Shown piece after piece: positions 1-6,654 of a DNA stretch of 13,683 nucleotides. The notes under the pieces are model-generated. The model saw only the letters and a list, made by a program, of their open reading frames with translations. It ran no database searches and was not told the origin of the DNA. Source of the stretch: Terrimesophilobacter sp036565765 (GTDB lineage: Bacteria; Actinomycetota; Actinomycetes; Actinomycetales; Microbacteriaceae); the NCBI RefSeq assembly GCF_036565765.1, contig NZ_DATCXP010000059.1; one strand, given 5' to 3'. The position numbers were made by a program, and so were the translations under genes. The number at the start of each line of letters is the position of its first letter. Position 1 is the first letter of the stretch.

Positions 1-255
1 GAGCCGAATCGGCAGCGGTAGGCCGTACAGCTGCGCGGCCGTGACGGAGCAGAAGTAGGTGTTCCTGGGTGCTCGTCTCTGGAAAGCCCGAGCCCGATCT
101 TCGGCATCCGATGGGCGGCCAACGTCCCGCACACCCCGGTAGGGCCGGTGCAGGTCCCCGCCCCGAAGCCGGCCTTCGCCGAGCCCGGCCGAGAGGCCTT
201 CTCGATAGCTGAAGGGTGAAGCGAGGTCGGGCGGGAGAGGGATGCGGGTAGTCAT
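1..255 (-). CDS. AbiEi/DUF559-associated family protein, N-terminal part (cut by window edge)
   Basis: Reading from an ATG at 255-253 leftwards gives 85 uninterrupted codons that run off the window at base 1, so only the N-terminus is present. The protein starts MTTRIPLPPDLASPFSYREG. It continues with a segment containing GDLHRPYRGVRD (about residues 39-50) and then TYFCSVTAAQLYGLPLP (about residues 66-82). This order, a short winged-helix-like N-terminus, 'L.RPYRGVR', then 'F.S.TAA.L.G.PLP', is what I remember from actinobacterial proteins annotated as AbiEi-type antitoxin-like or DUF559 (Vsr-like) proteins. Those proteins usually have a C-terminal nuclease-like domain, which would lie outside the window. 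No good ribosome binding site precedes the ATG, and an in-frame GTG lies 15 bases upstream (270-268). The gene lies downstream of, and in the same direction as, the aminotransferase, separated by a long palindrome. Family assignment is from memory of motifs; function in any one organism is unknown. Confidence 0.72.
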   Translation of the reverse strand, partial: MTTRIPLPPDLASPFSYREGLSAGLGEGRLRGGDLHRPYRGVRDVGRPSDAEDRARAFQRRAPRNTYFCSVTAAQLYGLPLPIRL

Positions 256-311
256 CCGTCGATCATGCACAAGCGTCGGAGGACCCGTCGGATTCTCTCC
301 ACAGACGGTCT

Positions 312-389
312 CTTGACACCGTGAGGGGTCGGTAACTGCTCTTCGTAATGCCCAGGAGCAGCAGTTACTGACCCCTCACGGGAATCAAG
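312..389. repeat. Long imperfect palindrome (22-bp arms, extended)
   Basis: Bases 319-340 and 360-381 are reverse complements over 22 positions with a single mismatch that becomes a G-U pair in RNA. The loop is 19 bases. After a small internal loop the pairing resumes with CTTGA (312-316) against TCAAG (385-389). The element sits between the 3' end of the aminotransferase (401) and the next minus-strand gene (start 255). Neither strand has a T-run after the stem, so it is not a standard intrinsic terminator, although it could still stop or stabilise the aminotransferase transcript. Its size and symmetry fit a REP/MITE-like dispersed element, but dispersal cannot be judged from one copy. Confidence 0.85.
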
Positions 390-400
390 GCGTGGCTGAG

Positions 401-1630
401 TTACGCGAAGAGAGTCTGCAGGCGCCGGATGCCCTCCAGCAGCGGCTCGTCGCCGAGTGCGTAGGAGAGACGCAGGTACCCGCTCGGGCCGAATGCCTCG
501 CCCGGCACGACTGCGACCTCCGCCTGCTCCAGGATGAGGTCGGCCAGTTCGAGGGAGGTCGTCGCCACGACCCCGCCCCATCTGCGATTCAGCAGGCCAG
601 AGACATCCGGATAGGCGTAGAACGCGCCCTGCGGCGTCGGGGCATGGAGCCCATCGATCTTGTTGAGCTCCTCGATGATCACGTCCCGCCGTCGCTCGAA
701 CGCCTGGCGCATGAGCTCGACCGTCTCCTGCGGGCCGGTGAGTGCGGCGAGCGCGGCGCGCTGCGAGATGTTGGACACGTTCGAGGACAGATGCGACTGC
801 AGGTTCGCGGCACCCTTGATCACGTCGGCGGGCCCGACCATCCAGCCGAGGCGCCATCCGGTCATCGCGTAGCTCTTGGCGACTCCGTTCACGAGGATGA
901 TGCGGTCGGCCAGCTCGGGAACGGCCTCGGCGATCGACATCGCATGCCGAGGCACCACCGCTTGCCCTGAGCCTGTCGAAGGGTACACCAGGTTCTGATA
1001 GATCTCGTCCGAGATGACCCACAGCCCGTGCTCGAGTGCCCACTGCCCGATCGCCTTCGTCTGCTCTGGCGAATACACGGCGCCCGTCGGGTTCGACGGC
1101 GACACGAACAGCAGCACCTTGGAGCGCGGGGTCCGTGCGGCCTCCAGCTGCTCGACCGTGACGAGGTAGCCCTGGTCGGCACCGGCGAACACCTCGACCG
1201 GGACGCCGCCGGCGAGCTTGATGACCTCGGGGTAGGTGGTCCAGTACGGCGTCGGCATGATGACCTCGTCGCCCGGATCGAGCAGTGTCGCGAACGATTG
1301 GTAGACGGCCTGCTTGCCGCCGTTCGTGACGACCACCTGGGACGCCGTTGCCGCGAGTCCGCTGTCGCGCAGCGTCTTGACGGCGATCGCCTCGCGCAGC
1401 TCCGGCAGCCCGGCAGCCGGGGTGTAGCGGTAGTTGCGCGGGTCGAGCACTGCTGCGCTTGCGGCATCCACGACGTTGGATGGCGTGAGGAAGTCGGGTT
1501 CGCCGGCCGCGTAGGAGATGATGGGGCGCCCCTGAGCCTGGAGCGCCTTCGCCTTGGCGTCGACCTTCAGGGTCGCCGACTCCGCGATGGCGCCGATGCG
1601 CCGGGACACTCGTGAGGGTTCTTGTGGCAC
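401..1630 (-). CDS. aspC: Aspartate-type aminotransferase (class I, PLP-dependent)
   Basis: A 409-residue fold-type I aminotransferase. It would move the amino group of aspartate to 2-oxoglutarate, giving oxaloacetate and glutamate, in the cytosol; the exact substrate range is not visible from sequence. Landmarks: AAGEPDF near residue 41, the SNPTG motif with Asn180, SDEIY with Asp208 and Tyr211 for the PLP ring, VNGVAKSYAMTGWR with Lys252 as the Schiff-base lysine, and YLRLSYA with Arg387 for the substrate carboxylate. All catalytic residues are present and the length is normal for the family (about 400). The start is a GTG at 1630 without a clear ribosome binding site. Residues 217-226 (PSTGSGQAVV) look like an insertion after Tyr216, encoded by a short repeat-like sequence. 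It lies divergent from the tRNA-Trp/secE/nusG block, with 201 bases between. Confidence 0.93.
   Translation of the reverse strand: MPQEPSRVSRRIGAIAESATLKVDAKAKALQAQGRPIISYAAGEPDFLTPSNVVDAASAAVLDPRNYRYTPAAGLPELREAIAVKTLRDSGLAATASQVVVTNGGKQAVYQSFATLLDPGDEVIMPTPYWTTYPEVIKLAGGVPVEVFAGADQGYLVTVEQLEAARTPRSKVLLFVSPSNPTGAVYSPEQTKAIGQWALEHGLWVISDEIYQNLVYPSTGSGQAVVPRHAMSIAEAVPELADRIILVNGVAKSYAMTGWRLGWMVGPADVIKGAANLQSHLSSNVSNISQRAALAALTGPQETVELMRQAFERRRDVIIEELNKIDGLHAPTPQGAFYAYPDVSGLLNRRWGGVVATTSLELADLILEQAEVAVVPGEAFGPSGYLRLSYALGDEPLLEGIRRLQTLFA
965..983. repeat. Short REP-like repeat inside the aminotransferase gene
   Basis: The minus strand reads CCCTTCGACAGGCTCAGGG, with short complementary ends (CCCT/AGGG). 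From memory, this core (CTTCGACAGGCTCAGG) occurs in very many copies in diverse genomes, including actinobacteria. When it is translated it leaves tell-tale peptides such as STGSGQA, FDRLR or LRQAQG. Here it adds codons in frame and encodes PSTGSG within PSTGSGQAVV of the aminotransferase. The copy number in this genome is not visible. Confidence 0.7.
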
Positions 1631-1734
1631 GGAATCAGCTTAAGGCACGAGCGCTCGACGCTCGAGGGCGGCGTGGTTCCGCCGCATCCGGCGGCGTTCC
1701 CAGCTTTGCGGTGGGAAGCCCCGGTAACCTACAC

Positions 1735-1764
1735 TTGGTCGAGGTAGTTGAAATCTGCCATACT
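1735..1764 (+). promoter_or_regulatory. Probable promoter for tRNA-Trp / secE / nusG
   Basis: TTGGTC (1735-1740) and CATACT (1759-1764) are separated by 18 bases and resemble -35 and -10 boxes of a primary sigma factor (4 of 6 matches in the -10 box). The predicted start near 1771 lies about 60 bases before the tRNA, so the tRNA would be processed from the leader of a secE-nusG transcript. A GC hairpin lies just upstream at 1679-1694 (6-bp arms, 4-base loop). Pattern-based only. Confidence 0.45.
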
Positions 1765-1831
1765 TTCGTGCGCCTATTTCTGGCCAACACTCCATGAGTC
1801 GTCTTGCGAAGCTATGGCAATTGCACTGCTT

Positions 1832-1904
1832 AGGGCGGTGGCTCAATTGGTAGAGCAGCGGTCTCCAAAACCGCAGGTTGCAGGTTCGAGTCCTGTCCGC
1901 CCTG
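1832..1904 (+). tRNA. trnW: tRNA-Trp (anticodon CCA)
   Basis: A full cloverleaf can be drawn by eye. The acceptor stem AGGGCGG (1832-1838) pairs with CCGCCCT (1897-1903), with discriminator G1904. The D arm is GCTC/GAGC, the anticodon stem GCGGT/ACCGC has loop CTCCAAA and anticodon CCA at 1865-1867, and the T arm has loop TTCGAGT. The 3' CCA is not encoded and would be added after transcription. The position immediately before secE is common in bacteria, where tRNA-Trp often heads the secE-nusG-rplKA cluster. Confidence 0.97.
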
Positions 1905-1989
1905 CAGCTGAATACGTGCAACCCTGCACGCGTCAGCACCAGCATGGCCGATCCTGGATCGGCTGCGCGACACCCGGAAGGTAGTGACT

Positions 1990-2268
1990 GTGGCGAGAAG
2001 AGTAGTCGACGAGCCGAGCGAGGACATCGTCGCCAACGCCAAGATGGATCGCGCCCAGAAGCGCGGCCCCTTCGCTCGAATCGCTCTGTTCCTGCGGCAG
2101 GTGATGACGGAGCTGCGAAAGGTCATCACCCCGACCCGCAAGGAACTGTTCAACTACACCGGAGTCGTTCTGGTCTTCGTCGTGTTCATGATGGCGATCG
2201 TGTCCGTGCTCGACCTGCTGTTCGGGACGGGTGTCGGATACCTCTTCGGAAACGGCGAAACGAAGTAA
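1990..2268 (+). CDS. secE: Preprotein translocase subunit SecE
   Basis: A small single-span subunit of the SecYEG channel in the cytoplasmic membrane, where it clamps SecY. From the chosen start the protein has 92 residues. A charged N-terminal region is followed by the conserved amphipathic stretch FLRQVMTELRKVITPTRKEL (about residues 36-55) and then one transmembrane helix (GVVLVFVVFMMAIVSVLDLL). The GTG at 1990 is preferred over the in-frame GTG at 1984 because the ribosome binding site GGAAGG (1976-1981) sits 8 bases from the former but only 2 from the latter. The gene follows tRNA-Trp and precedes nusG by 87 bases, the usual secE-nusG arrangement. Identity is secure from the motif, the size and the neighbours. 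Confidence 0.95.
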   Translation: MARRVVDEPSEDIVANAKMDRAQKRGPFARIALFLRQVMTELRKVITPTRKELFNYTGVVLVFVVFMMAIVSVLDLLFGTGVGYLFGNGETK

Positions 2269-2355
2269 CTGGCGCACACGCGCCCCAGAGCATGATCGGC
2301 AGCTGTGCTGGATCGACAGAGAAGCCGAAACCCCCAAGAAACGGAATGAGAATCA

Positions 2356-3249
2356 GTGTCTGACAGAGAGTTCGAAGAGCTCGAGGATCTCGACCTCGCG
2401 ACCGCGGCAGAACAGTCCTCCGAGGAGGACGAGGCGCAGGAGGGCGGCATCCTCGCCGAGGAGATCGCTTCGGACGTTCCGGCCGAGGAGCGTGCGCTGC
2501 ACGTGATCGCCGATGACAGCGCGTCGGCTGGGCTCGGGACGAGTCTCGAGGCCGGCCTGGAGGCCGCGTTGGATGCGGCACAGGCCGCGGCCGATCCGGA
2601 TGCCGTTGTCGAGGTCGAGGAAGTCGAGCCGACCGTCGACCCGTACGCCGAGTTCCGCGCAGAGCTCAAGGCGAAGCCGGGCAAGTGGTACGTCATCCAC
2701 TCCTATGCGGGCTTCGAGAAGCGCGTGAAGTCGAACATCGAGAACCGCCGTGTGAGCATGGCCATGGAGGACTACGTCTTCGAGGTGCAGGTGCCCATGG
2801 AGGATGTCGTCGAGATCAAGAACGGCCAGCGCAAGCTCGTCAACCGGGTGCGCATTCCCGGCTACGTGCTCGTGCGCATGGAGCTCAACGAGGACAGCTG
2901 GTCGGTCGTCCGCCACACCCCCGGTGTTACGGGCTTCGTCGGGAACTCGCACAACCCGACACCGCTGAGGTTCGAGGAGGCGTTCTCGATGCTGCAGAGC
3001 CTCGTGCAGATCGTCGAAGCGCCCACGAAGGCGGGCGGCGCCCGCGGCAAGTCGATGAACCGTGCGATCCCTCAGGAAGTCGACTTCGAGGTCGGCGAGA
3101 CGATCACGATCAAGGAGGGTTCGTTCGCGGGCCTGCCCGGTTCGATCAGCGAGATCAAGCCGGAGAGCGGCAAGCTCACCGTGCTCGTCTCGCTGTTCGA
3201 GCGCGAGACTCCGGTCGAGCTCAGCTTCGATCAGGTCACCAAACTGTAG
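2356..3249 (+). CDS. nusG: Transcription termination/antitermination factor NusG
   Basis: Binds RNA polymerase during elongation and links it to Rho or to the ribosome. The protein has 297 residues, against about 180 in E. coli. The extra part is an N-terminal extension of roughly 105 residues, very rich in Glu, Asp and Ala and probably disordered, as is usual in actinobacteria. The NGN domain begins at KWYVIHSYAGFEKRVKSNI (from Lys110) and includes VRIPGYVLVRM and the TPGVTGFVG motif. The C-terminal KOW domain covers about residues 242-297 (from VDFEVGETITI, with the KOW core IKEGSFAGLPGSI). The start is a GTG at 2356 with a weak GGA ribosome binding site (2343-2345) 10 bases upstream. Confidence 0.97.
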   Translation: MSDREFEELEDLDLATAAEQSSEEDEAQEGGILAEEIASDVPAEERALHVIADDSASAGLGTSLEAGLEAALDAAQAAADPDAVVEVEEVEPTVDPYAEFRAELKAKPGKWYVIHSYAGFEKRVKSNIENRRVSMAMEDYVFEVQVPMEDVVEIKNGQRKLVNRVRIPGYVLVRMELNEDSWSVVRHTPGVTGFVGNSHNPTPLRFEEAFSMLQSLVQIVEAPTKAGGARGKSMNRAIPQEVDFEVGETITIKEGSFAGLPGSISEIKPESGKLTVLVSLFERETPVELSFDQVTKL

Positions 3250-3298
3250 CGATTACCATTGAAGGTCACCGCCCGGAGGTACCGGATGCGGGAGAGCG

Positions 3299-3314
3299 GG
3301 GCGGACATCCGCCC
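3299..3314 (+). other. Small hairpin in the nusG-rplK gap
   Basis: GGGCGGA (3299-3305) and TCCGCCC (3308-3314) form a 7-bp perfect inverted repeat with a 2-base centre, 23 bases upstream of the rplK start. It is followed by purine-rich sequence carrying the rplK ribosome binding site and not by a T-run, so it is not a terminator. It may be an mRNA structure near the rplK start, where ribosomal-protein feedback is often located, but no known L1 binding fold was recognised. Confidence 0.4.
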
Positions 3315-3337
3315 GGTTCGAAAGAAAAGGAAACGAA

Positions 3338-3769
3338 ATGGCACCGAAGAAGAAGGTCACTGGGCTCATCAAGCTCCAGATCCAGGCCGGCGCCGCGAAC
3401 CCTGCACCGCCCATCGGGCCGGCGCTCGGCCAGCACGGCGTGAACATCATGGAGTTCTGCAAGGCGTACAACGCGGCCACGGAGTCGCAGCGCGGCAACG
3501 TGATCCCGGTCGAGATCACCGTGTACGAGGACCGCTCGTTCACGTTCATCCTCAAGACCCCGCCCGCCGCCGAGCTCATCAAGAAGGCTGCCGGTGTCCA
3601 GAAGGGCTCGGGAACCCCGCACACGGTCAAGGTCGGCAAGCTGTCTAAGGACGCCCTCCGCCAGATCGCGGAGACGAAGATGACCGATCTCAATGCGAAC
3701 GACGTCGAGGCTGCGGAGAAGATCATCGCCGGCACCGCGCGTTCGATGGGCATCACGATCGATTCTTGA
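3338..3769 (+). CDS. rplK: 50S ribosomal protein L11
   Basis: A component of the GTPase-associated centre of the large subunit, where it binds 23S rRNA together with L10/L12. The length (143 residues) is normal. The N-terminal domain has the proline-rich hinge GAANPAPPIGPALGQHGVNI (about residues 18-37), the region hit by thiostrepton-type antibiotics in this family. The C-terminal rRNA-binding domain includes KGSGTPHTVKVGKL and ends ARSMGITIDS. The ATG has a clear AAAGGAAA ribosome binding site. It is the first of a ribosomal pair with rplA. The stop codon lies inside a perfect palindrome. Confidence 0.98.
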   Translation: MAPKKKVTGLIKLQIQAGAANPAPPIGPALGQHGVNIMEFCKAYNAATESQRGNVIPVEITVYEDRSFTFILKTPPAAELIKKAAGVQKGSGTPHTVKVGKLSKDALRQIAETKMTDLNANDVEAAEKIIAGTARSMGITIDS

Positions 3770-3786
3770 AAGATTTCAAGAATCGA
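3759..3786. other. Perfect palindrome over the rplK stop codon; start of the rplK-rplA gap
   Basis: Bases 3759-3771 and 3774-3786 are perfect reverse complements (13 bp, 2-base centre), and the rplK stop TGA (3767-3769) is inside the left arm. No T-run follows. The rest of the 218-base gap to rplA (3787-3987) has no convincing gene. It holds the sequence CATCCGGATG (3854-3863) and the rplA ribosome binding site near 3976. The hairpin may protect the rplK message, cause partial attenuation before rplA, or form part of a feedback site for L1. Confidence 0.6.
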
Positions 3787-3987
3787 GCGTGATGGCGTGA
3801 GCACTGCTCGTCGCCTCGCAGACTCATAGCGCCGACAAGCGACCAGCCAGCCGCATCCGGATGGCCGGCATCATCGGCATCGAACACAACTCAACAACAT
3901 CCGTCGCCGCCGTCGAGTGGTGCGGAAGCTCAGCGGGAGAGCCAGCCAGGCTCACAACACCGCGAACTCATTACAGGAGAAGAAACA

Positions 3988-4677
3988 ATGGCACAGAAGT
4001 CAAAGGCCTACCGGGCCGCCGCCGAGAAGATCGGCACCGGGAAGTTCTACACGGCGAATGAGGCCGTCGGTCTCGCGCGCGTGACCGGGTCGAGCCGGTT
4101 CGACTCGACCGTCGAGGTCGCGCTCAAGCTCGGGGTCGACCCGCGCAAGGCGGACCAGATGGTGCGTGGCACCGTCATCCTGCCGCACGGAACGGGCAAG
4201 ACCGCGCGCGTCATCGTGTTCGCCACCGGGCCGGCCGCTGAGGCTGCGCTCGCTGCCGGTGCCGACGAGGTCGGCGGCTCCGAGCTCATCGAGAAGGTCG
4301 CGGCCGGCTACGTCAGCTTCGACGCCGCTGTGTCCACGCCGGAGCTCATGGGCCAGGTCGGCCGTCTCGGCAAGGTGCTCGGCCCACGTGGCCTCATGCC
4401 GAACCCGAAGACCGGGACCGTGACGCCGGACACCGCAAAGGCGGTTTCCGACATCAAGGGCGGAAAGATCGAGTTCCGCGTCGACAAGCACTCGAACGTG
4501 CACTTCATCGTCGGCAAGGCGTCGTTCACGCAGGAGCAGCTCGCCGAGAACGCGAAGGCGGCGCTCGACGAGATCGTTCGTGCAAAGCCGAGCTCATCGA
4601 AGGGCCGCTACGTTCTCAAGGGCACGGTGTCGACGACGTTCGGCCCCGGCATCCCGCTCGACGTGACGTCCATCTAG
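3988..4677 (+). CDS. rplA: 50S ribosomal protein L1
   Basis: Forms the mobile L1 stalk by the E site of the large subunit. In many bacteria it also represses its own operon by binding a mimic of its rRNA site on the mRNA. The length (229 residues) is normal. The L1 signature GPRGLMPNPKTGTVTPD begins at residue 132. Other family blocks are VEVALKLGVDPRKADQMVRG near residue 43 and SDIKGGKIEFRVDKHSNVHF near residue 155. The ATG at 3988 has an AGGAGAAG ribosome binding site. A strong terminator follows 13 bases after the stop. Confidence 0.98.
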   Translation: MAQKSKAYRAAAEKIGTGKFYTANEAVGLARVTGSSRFDSTVEVALKLGVDPRKADQMVRGTVILPHGTGKTARVIVFATGPAAEAALAAGADEVGGSELIEKVAAGYVSFDAAVSTPELMGQVGRLGKVLGPRGLMPNPKTGTVTPDTAKAVSDIKGGKIEFRVDKHSNVHFIVGKASFTQEQLAENAKAALDEIVRAKPSSSKGRYVLKGTVSTTFGPGIPLDVTSI

Positions 4678-4690
4678 TCATTGCTCGATG

Positions 4691-4720
4691 AAGGACCCCG
4701 CCTCGCGCGGGGTCCTTTTT
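4691..4720 (+). terminator. Intrinsic terminator of the secE-nusG-rplK-rplA block
   Basis: AAGGACCCCGC (4691-4701) pairs with GCGGGGTCCTT (4707-4717) around a 5-base loop, giving an 11-bp GC-rich stem, and the strand continues with a T-run through 4720. It lies just after the rplA stop. This physically closes the first ribosomal block, so rplJ-rplL must have their own promoter. Confidence 0.92.
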
Positions 4721-4734
4721 CGTCGCCTCCGCGT

Positions 4735-4820
4735 GAACGAAAACGACGGAGTTCCGGCACGTTTCGCGCGGTGGAGCCCCGAATCGTGCGCAGCGCAGCG
4801 GATCTCCGTCGTTTTCGTTC
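4735..4820. repeat. 17-bp perfect inverted repeat with structured 52-base interior
   Basis: GAACGAAAACGACGGAG (4735-4751) has its exact reverse complement at 4804-4820. The 52-base interior can fold further: GCACG pairs with CGTGC, and after one mismatch TTCG pairs with CGAA. The whole lies between the rplA terminator (+) and the 3' end of the oxidoreductase (-), a convergent gap of about 110 bases. It may be a dispersed palindromic element or serve the minus-strand gene as a stem. In the minus-strand direction there is no clean T-run after the stem. Confidence 0.85.
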
Positions 4821-4831
4821 GGTCGCGGGGA

Positions 4832-5785
4832 TCAGGCCTCGACGCGCAGCACGATCTTGCCGCGCGTGTGGCCCTCCTCGATCATCCGATGCGCGGCGGC
4901 GGCCTCCTCGAGGGGGAAGTCGCGATCGACGTGCACCCGCACCTCGCCCGCGTCGATGAGCTCGGCGATCGAGTTCAGCGTCGCGGTGTCGGAGAGCGCC
5001 TTGATGTCGGTTGCGCGCATTCCCGCGGCAGCGGCATCCTCCAGATAACCGGGCCAGCTGCCGGTGGGGACGCTGATGATCAGACTGCCGGGACGCATGA
5101 CCGAGAGCGACCGGGTCCCGGTCTCGTCATGCACGTTGCCGATGAGATCGATCACGAGGTCGATGTCACCCGTCGCCTCCTCGAAGCGCTCGGCACGATA
5201 GTCGATGACCTCATCGGCGCCCAGGGTCCTCAGCCAGTCGGCGTTGCGCGCGCTCGCGGTGCCGACGACGTGCGCGCCGGCCCACTTCGCGAGCTGGACC
5301 GCAAGGTGGCCGACGCCGCCGGCTGCGGCGTGGATGAGCACCCGCTGACCGGGTTTGACGTTGCCGACGCCGACGACCGCTCCCCACGCCGTGAGGGCCG
5401 CGCACGGGACGGCTGCCGCCTCGACCGAGGACAACGACTCCGGCTTGCGGGCGATCGTCACAACGGGAACGGTCAGGTACTCCCCGTAACTGCCGCTGAG
5501 GCGGGGGACGGGCACCAGGCCGTAGACCTCATCGCCGGGCTGGAGGGGGTGTGCGTCGAAGGCGGGCCGCACGATCGTTCCGGAGAAGTCGACGCCGAGG
5601 ATCGCCGGGTAGTTCCGGATGAGAGAGGCGGCACCTCGGCCTGCCCGCGTCTTCGCATCGATCGGGTTCACGCCCGCCGCGGAGACCCTCACGAGCGCCT
5701 CCCCGATCGCCGGGGCAGGAAGAGGGACGGTGGCCGGGGTGAGAACCTCCGGCCCTCCGGTCTCGGAGATCACCATGGCGCGCAT
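4832..5785 (-). CDS. NADPH:quinone oxidoreductase-like dehydrogenase (MDR superfamily)
   Basis: A zinc-free-type medium-chain dehydrogenase/reductase, expected to reduce quinones, enals or similar carbonyls with NADPH in the cytosol; the true substrate is unknown. From the chosen ATG the protein has 317 residues, typical for the quinone reductase (QOR) subgroup. The GroES-like N-terminal half shows ISETGGPEVL, the family segment AAGVNPIDAKTR and LGVDFSGTI. The Rossmann half has AAAGGVGHLAVQLAKWAG (from about residue 153) for NADPH binding, then LGADEVIDY. It ends HRMIEEGHTRGKIVLRVEA. The ATG at 5785-5783 is preferred over the GTG at 5794 because the GAGGGG ribosome binding site lies 8 bases before it and partly overlaps that GTG. 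The gene is divergent from the DUF998 gene. Confidence 0.9.
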   Translation of the reverse strand: MRAMVISETGGPEVLTPATVPLPAPAIGEALVRVSAAGVNPIDAKTRAGRGAASLIRNYPAILGVDFSGTIVRPAFDAHPLQPGDEVYGLVPVPRLSGSYGEYLTVPVVTIARKPESLSSVEAAAVPCAALTAWGAVVGVGNVKPGQRVLIHAAAGGVGHLAVQLAKWAGAHVVGTASARNADWLRTLGADEVIDYRAERFEEATGDIDLVIDLIGNVHDETGTRSLSVMRPGSLIISVPTGSWPGYLEDAAAAGMRATDIKALSDTATLNSIAELIDAGEVRVHVDRDFPLEEAAAAHRMIEEGHTRGKIVLRVEA

Positions 5786-5829
5786 CTCGGTCACCCCTCA
5801 ACGCTATCGTGTGGCAATAGCATGGGGTC

Positions 5830-6654
5830 GTGATCGACGACCGAGCGAGGGCCGGCCGCCGGACTCCCGCAGACAGGGCGAGGATCAGCCCGGACACCGT
5901 ATCGGCTCTTCTCGGGTGCCTGCTCGTCGCTGCGGCGCTCGCCATCATCTGGGCTGCGAGGCTCACCGTTCCCCGCGAGATGTACGTGAGCGAACTCGGC
6001 GCCGTCGGTGAGCCGACAGCGGAGTGGTTCAGGGCGGCCCTCATTCTCATCGTTGTCGGGGGGAGCCTCGTGGCCTGGGCCGGCCGAGGGGTGAGGACGG
6101 TGGCGCCGATCCTGAGGGCCTGGACGCCGGCGATCTCGCTCTGGTTCGGCTGCGGGTTCTTCCTCGTCGCATCGCAGGTGACCTGCACCGCCGGATGTCC
6201 GCTCCCGGTCGGTGCGAGCTTCACCTGGCAGGACTTCATCCACACGAGCGTTGCGGTGCTCGCATTCGCCGCCGCCTGCTGGGCCATGCTGCAGAGCTCG
6301 TTCTCCGCCGGGCACCCGGCGCTTGCGCGATTCTCGCTGGCAAGCGGGATCGCCGTCGCTCTCATCGCAGGCACGGGAGGCATCCTCTCGCTTGCCCGGT
6401 TCGGAACCAACATCGGAAGCGTGCTCGAACTCGTTGCGACGACGATCGCGATCGGCTGGCTCGCCGTGTTCGGGGTGGCCGTCGCCGCCGAGAAGAGCTC
6501 AGCGACGCATGAGCTCGAGGAGCCGGTCGGCGAGGGTGACGAGCTGGTGGATCTCGTTGTCGTCCCGGTCGACCCACCGGCAGCGCGGCTCGGCCTCGAC
6601 GGGCACGAAGTCCCGGTGCTGTTCCCAGACGACGAGCGTGCGTTCGGCACCTAG
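5830..6654 (+). CDS. DUF998-type integral membrane protein
   Basis: Predicted cytoplasmic membrane protein of 274 residues with six hydrophobic spans: about residues 24-44, 64-82, 98-115, 135-154, 164-184 and 195-217. Features matching my memory of DUF998 are the long hydrophilic stretch after helix 1 with YVSELGAVGEPTAEWF, a Cys-containing loop (TCTAGCPLP), and WQDFIHTSVAVLAFAAACW with a membrane-adjacent HT. No biochemical role is known. The last ~50 residues are hydrophilic and acidic and are encoded by DNA that is also the 3' end of the minus-strand nuclease, so they may be read-through into an opposite gene. The GTG start at 5830 lacks a spaced ribosome binding site; leaderless translation is possible, since the gap to the divergent gene is only 44 bases. 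Confidence 0.82.
   Translation: MIDDRARAGRRTPADRARISPDTVSALLGCLLVAAALAIIWAARLTVPREMYVSELGAVGEPTAEWFRAALILIVVGGSLVAWAGRGVRTVAPILRAWTPAISLWFGCGFFLVASQVTCTAGCPLPVGASFTWQDFIHTSVAVLAFAAACWAMLQSSFSAGHPALARFSLASGIAVALIAGTGGILSLARFGTNIGSVLELVATTIAIGWLAVFGVAVAAEKSSATHELEEPVGEGDELVDLVVVPVDPPAARLGLDGHEVPVLFPDDERAFGT

Noticed and set aside
313..338. Perfect -35 box TTGACA on the plus strand
   Set aside because: No -10 box at 16-18 bases (TAACTG is only 14 away), it lies within the long palindrome, and no plus-strand gene follows.
252..1043. Long minus-strand open frame over the aminotransferase 3' end
   Set aside because: It is a shifted reading of the aminotransferase gene; its peptide is Arg/Gly-rich and featureless, while the true frame has every catalytic motif. 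The FDRLRASG peptide in it merely marks the short repeat.
4688..5833. 381-codon plus-strand open frame opposite the oxidoreductase
   Set aside because: It begins inside the terminator hairpin, has low-complexity Arg/Asp-rich composition and is the antisense of a well-supported dehydrogenase.
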